A DNA stretch of 5,427 nt from Bacteroidales bacterium. GTDB taxonomy: Bacteria; Bacteroidota; Bacteroidia; Bacteroidales; Muribaculaceae. Numbering within the stretch: position 1 is the first letter of the stretch; each line of letters starts with the position of its first letter. This document shows, piece after piece, positions 5,154 through 5,427 of the stretch. Location: contig CAAFXX010000440.1 in assembly GCA_900767075.1 (NCBI GenBank), forward strand, positions 1 to 5,427, given 5' to 3'. A program made the translations under genes and the position numbers. The notes beneath the pieces were generated by a model. That model was not told the DNA's origin. It made no database searches and saw only the letters and a program-made list of their open reading frames with translations.

Positions 5154-5427
5154 ATGAAAGACTATGAGATCATAGACCTGCCGAAGATGACCGATGCACG
5201 CGGCAATCTCTCGGTGATAGAGAGCGGACGTCAGGTGTCGTTCGATATAAAACGCGCGTTTTACATCTACGACGTCCCCGGCGGCGAGAGCCGTGCTGGA
5301 CACGCCCATTATGAATTGTATCAGCTCGTGATAGCGGTGAGCGGCAGCTTCACCGTCGAATTAGACGACGGCGAGAAGAAGGAATATGTGCTTCTCAACA
5401 AGCCATATCAGGCATTATTGGTGTATC
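5154..5427 (+). CDS. dTDP-sugar 3,4-ketoisomerase, FdtA/QdtA/WxcM-like cupin (N-terminal 91 residues, cut by window edge)
   Basis: Starts at the ATG at 5154, 31 nt after the DUF4250 stop, and runs off the right edge in frame. The family pattern is clear: DARGNLSVIE (14-23), IKRAFYIYDVPGG (32-44), RAGHAHYELYQLV (47-59) with the active-site-region histidines His50 and His52, and SGSFTVELDDG (64-74), all typical of the FdtA/QdtA cupin. These enzymes move the keto group of dTDP-4-keto-6-deoxyglucose from C4 to C3 on the way to 3-amino-3,6-dideoxy sugars (Fuc3NAc, Qui3NAc) of O-antigens and S-layers. The usual HAHK is HAHY here. The C4 stereochemical outcome (FdtA or QdtA) cannot be told, and a C-terminal acyltransferase fusion, as in some WxcM proteins, would lie outside the window. 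An aminotransferase may follow. It probably shares the operon of the kinase gene. Confidence 0.85.
   Translation, partial: MKDYEIIDLPKMTDARGNLSVIESGRQVSFDIKRAFYIYDVPGGESRAGHAHYELYQLVIAVSGSFTVELDDGEKKEYVLLNKPYQALLVY

Overview
The window looks like a chromosomal segment of a Bacteroidales bacterium (Bacteroidota; perhaps a Bacteroides- or Muribaculaceae-like gut organism, though the genus cannot be fixed from this sequence). The evidence is two promoters of the Bacteroidota type (TTTG, 20-nt spacer, TAnnTTTG), start codons preceded by A/T-rich leaders rather than Shine-Dalgarno sequences, a lipoprotein with a CSDDD surface-export signal paired with a TonB-dependent receptor, and two families typical of the group (DUF4374 and DUF4250).

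Left two thirds, minus strand (4090 down to 1): a transcription unit that starts at a promoter at 4059-4090 and enters a cobalamin riboswitch almost at once (aptamer 3894-4050). A leader of about 120 nt with three hairpins follows (3772-3893). The last hairpin ends two bases before the start codon of a TonB-dependent outer-membrane receptor (1552-3771). The receptor gene is followed after 18 nt by a surface-type DUF4374 lipoprotein (262-1533). After an 87-nt gap holding a perfect 11-bp inverted repeat comes the start of an exported CbiK-like sirohydrochlorin cobaltochelatase, cut by the window edge (1-174). The order is riboswitch, receptor, surface lipoprotein, periplasmic chelatase. I read it as a B12-repressed uptake system for a corrinoid, cobalt complex or other metallo-tetrapyrrole: the lipoprotein captures the ligand on the cell surface, the receptor imports it using TonB energy, and the chelatase inserts or removes metal in the periplasm. 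The riboswitch and receptor are secure. The ligand and the role of the chelatase are inference.

Right third, plus strand (4136 to 5427): a divergent promoter (4136-4167) drives a WaaP/InaA-type lipopolysaccharide kinase (4191-4940). Five bases later comes a 58-residue DUF4250 protein (4946-5122), and 31 bases after that the start of an FdtA/QdtA/WxcM-type dTDP-sugar 3,4-ketoisomerase, cut by the window edge (5154-5427). The kinase and the ketoisomerase both point to cell-surface polysaccharide (LPS core / O-antigen sugar) synthesis. The DUF4250 protein has no known role.

No tRNA, rRNA, insertion sequence, CRISPR array or sign of recent transfer was seen. No stretch longer than 300 bases lacks a gene except the 3772-4190 intergenic region, which is filled by the leader hairpins, the riboswitch and two divergent promoters.
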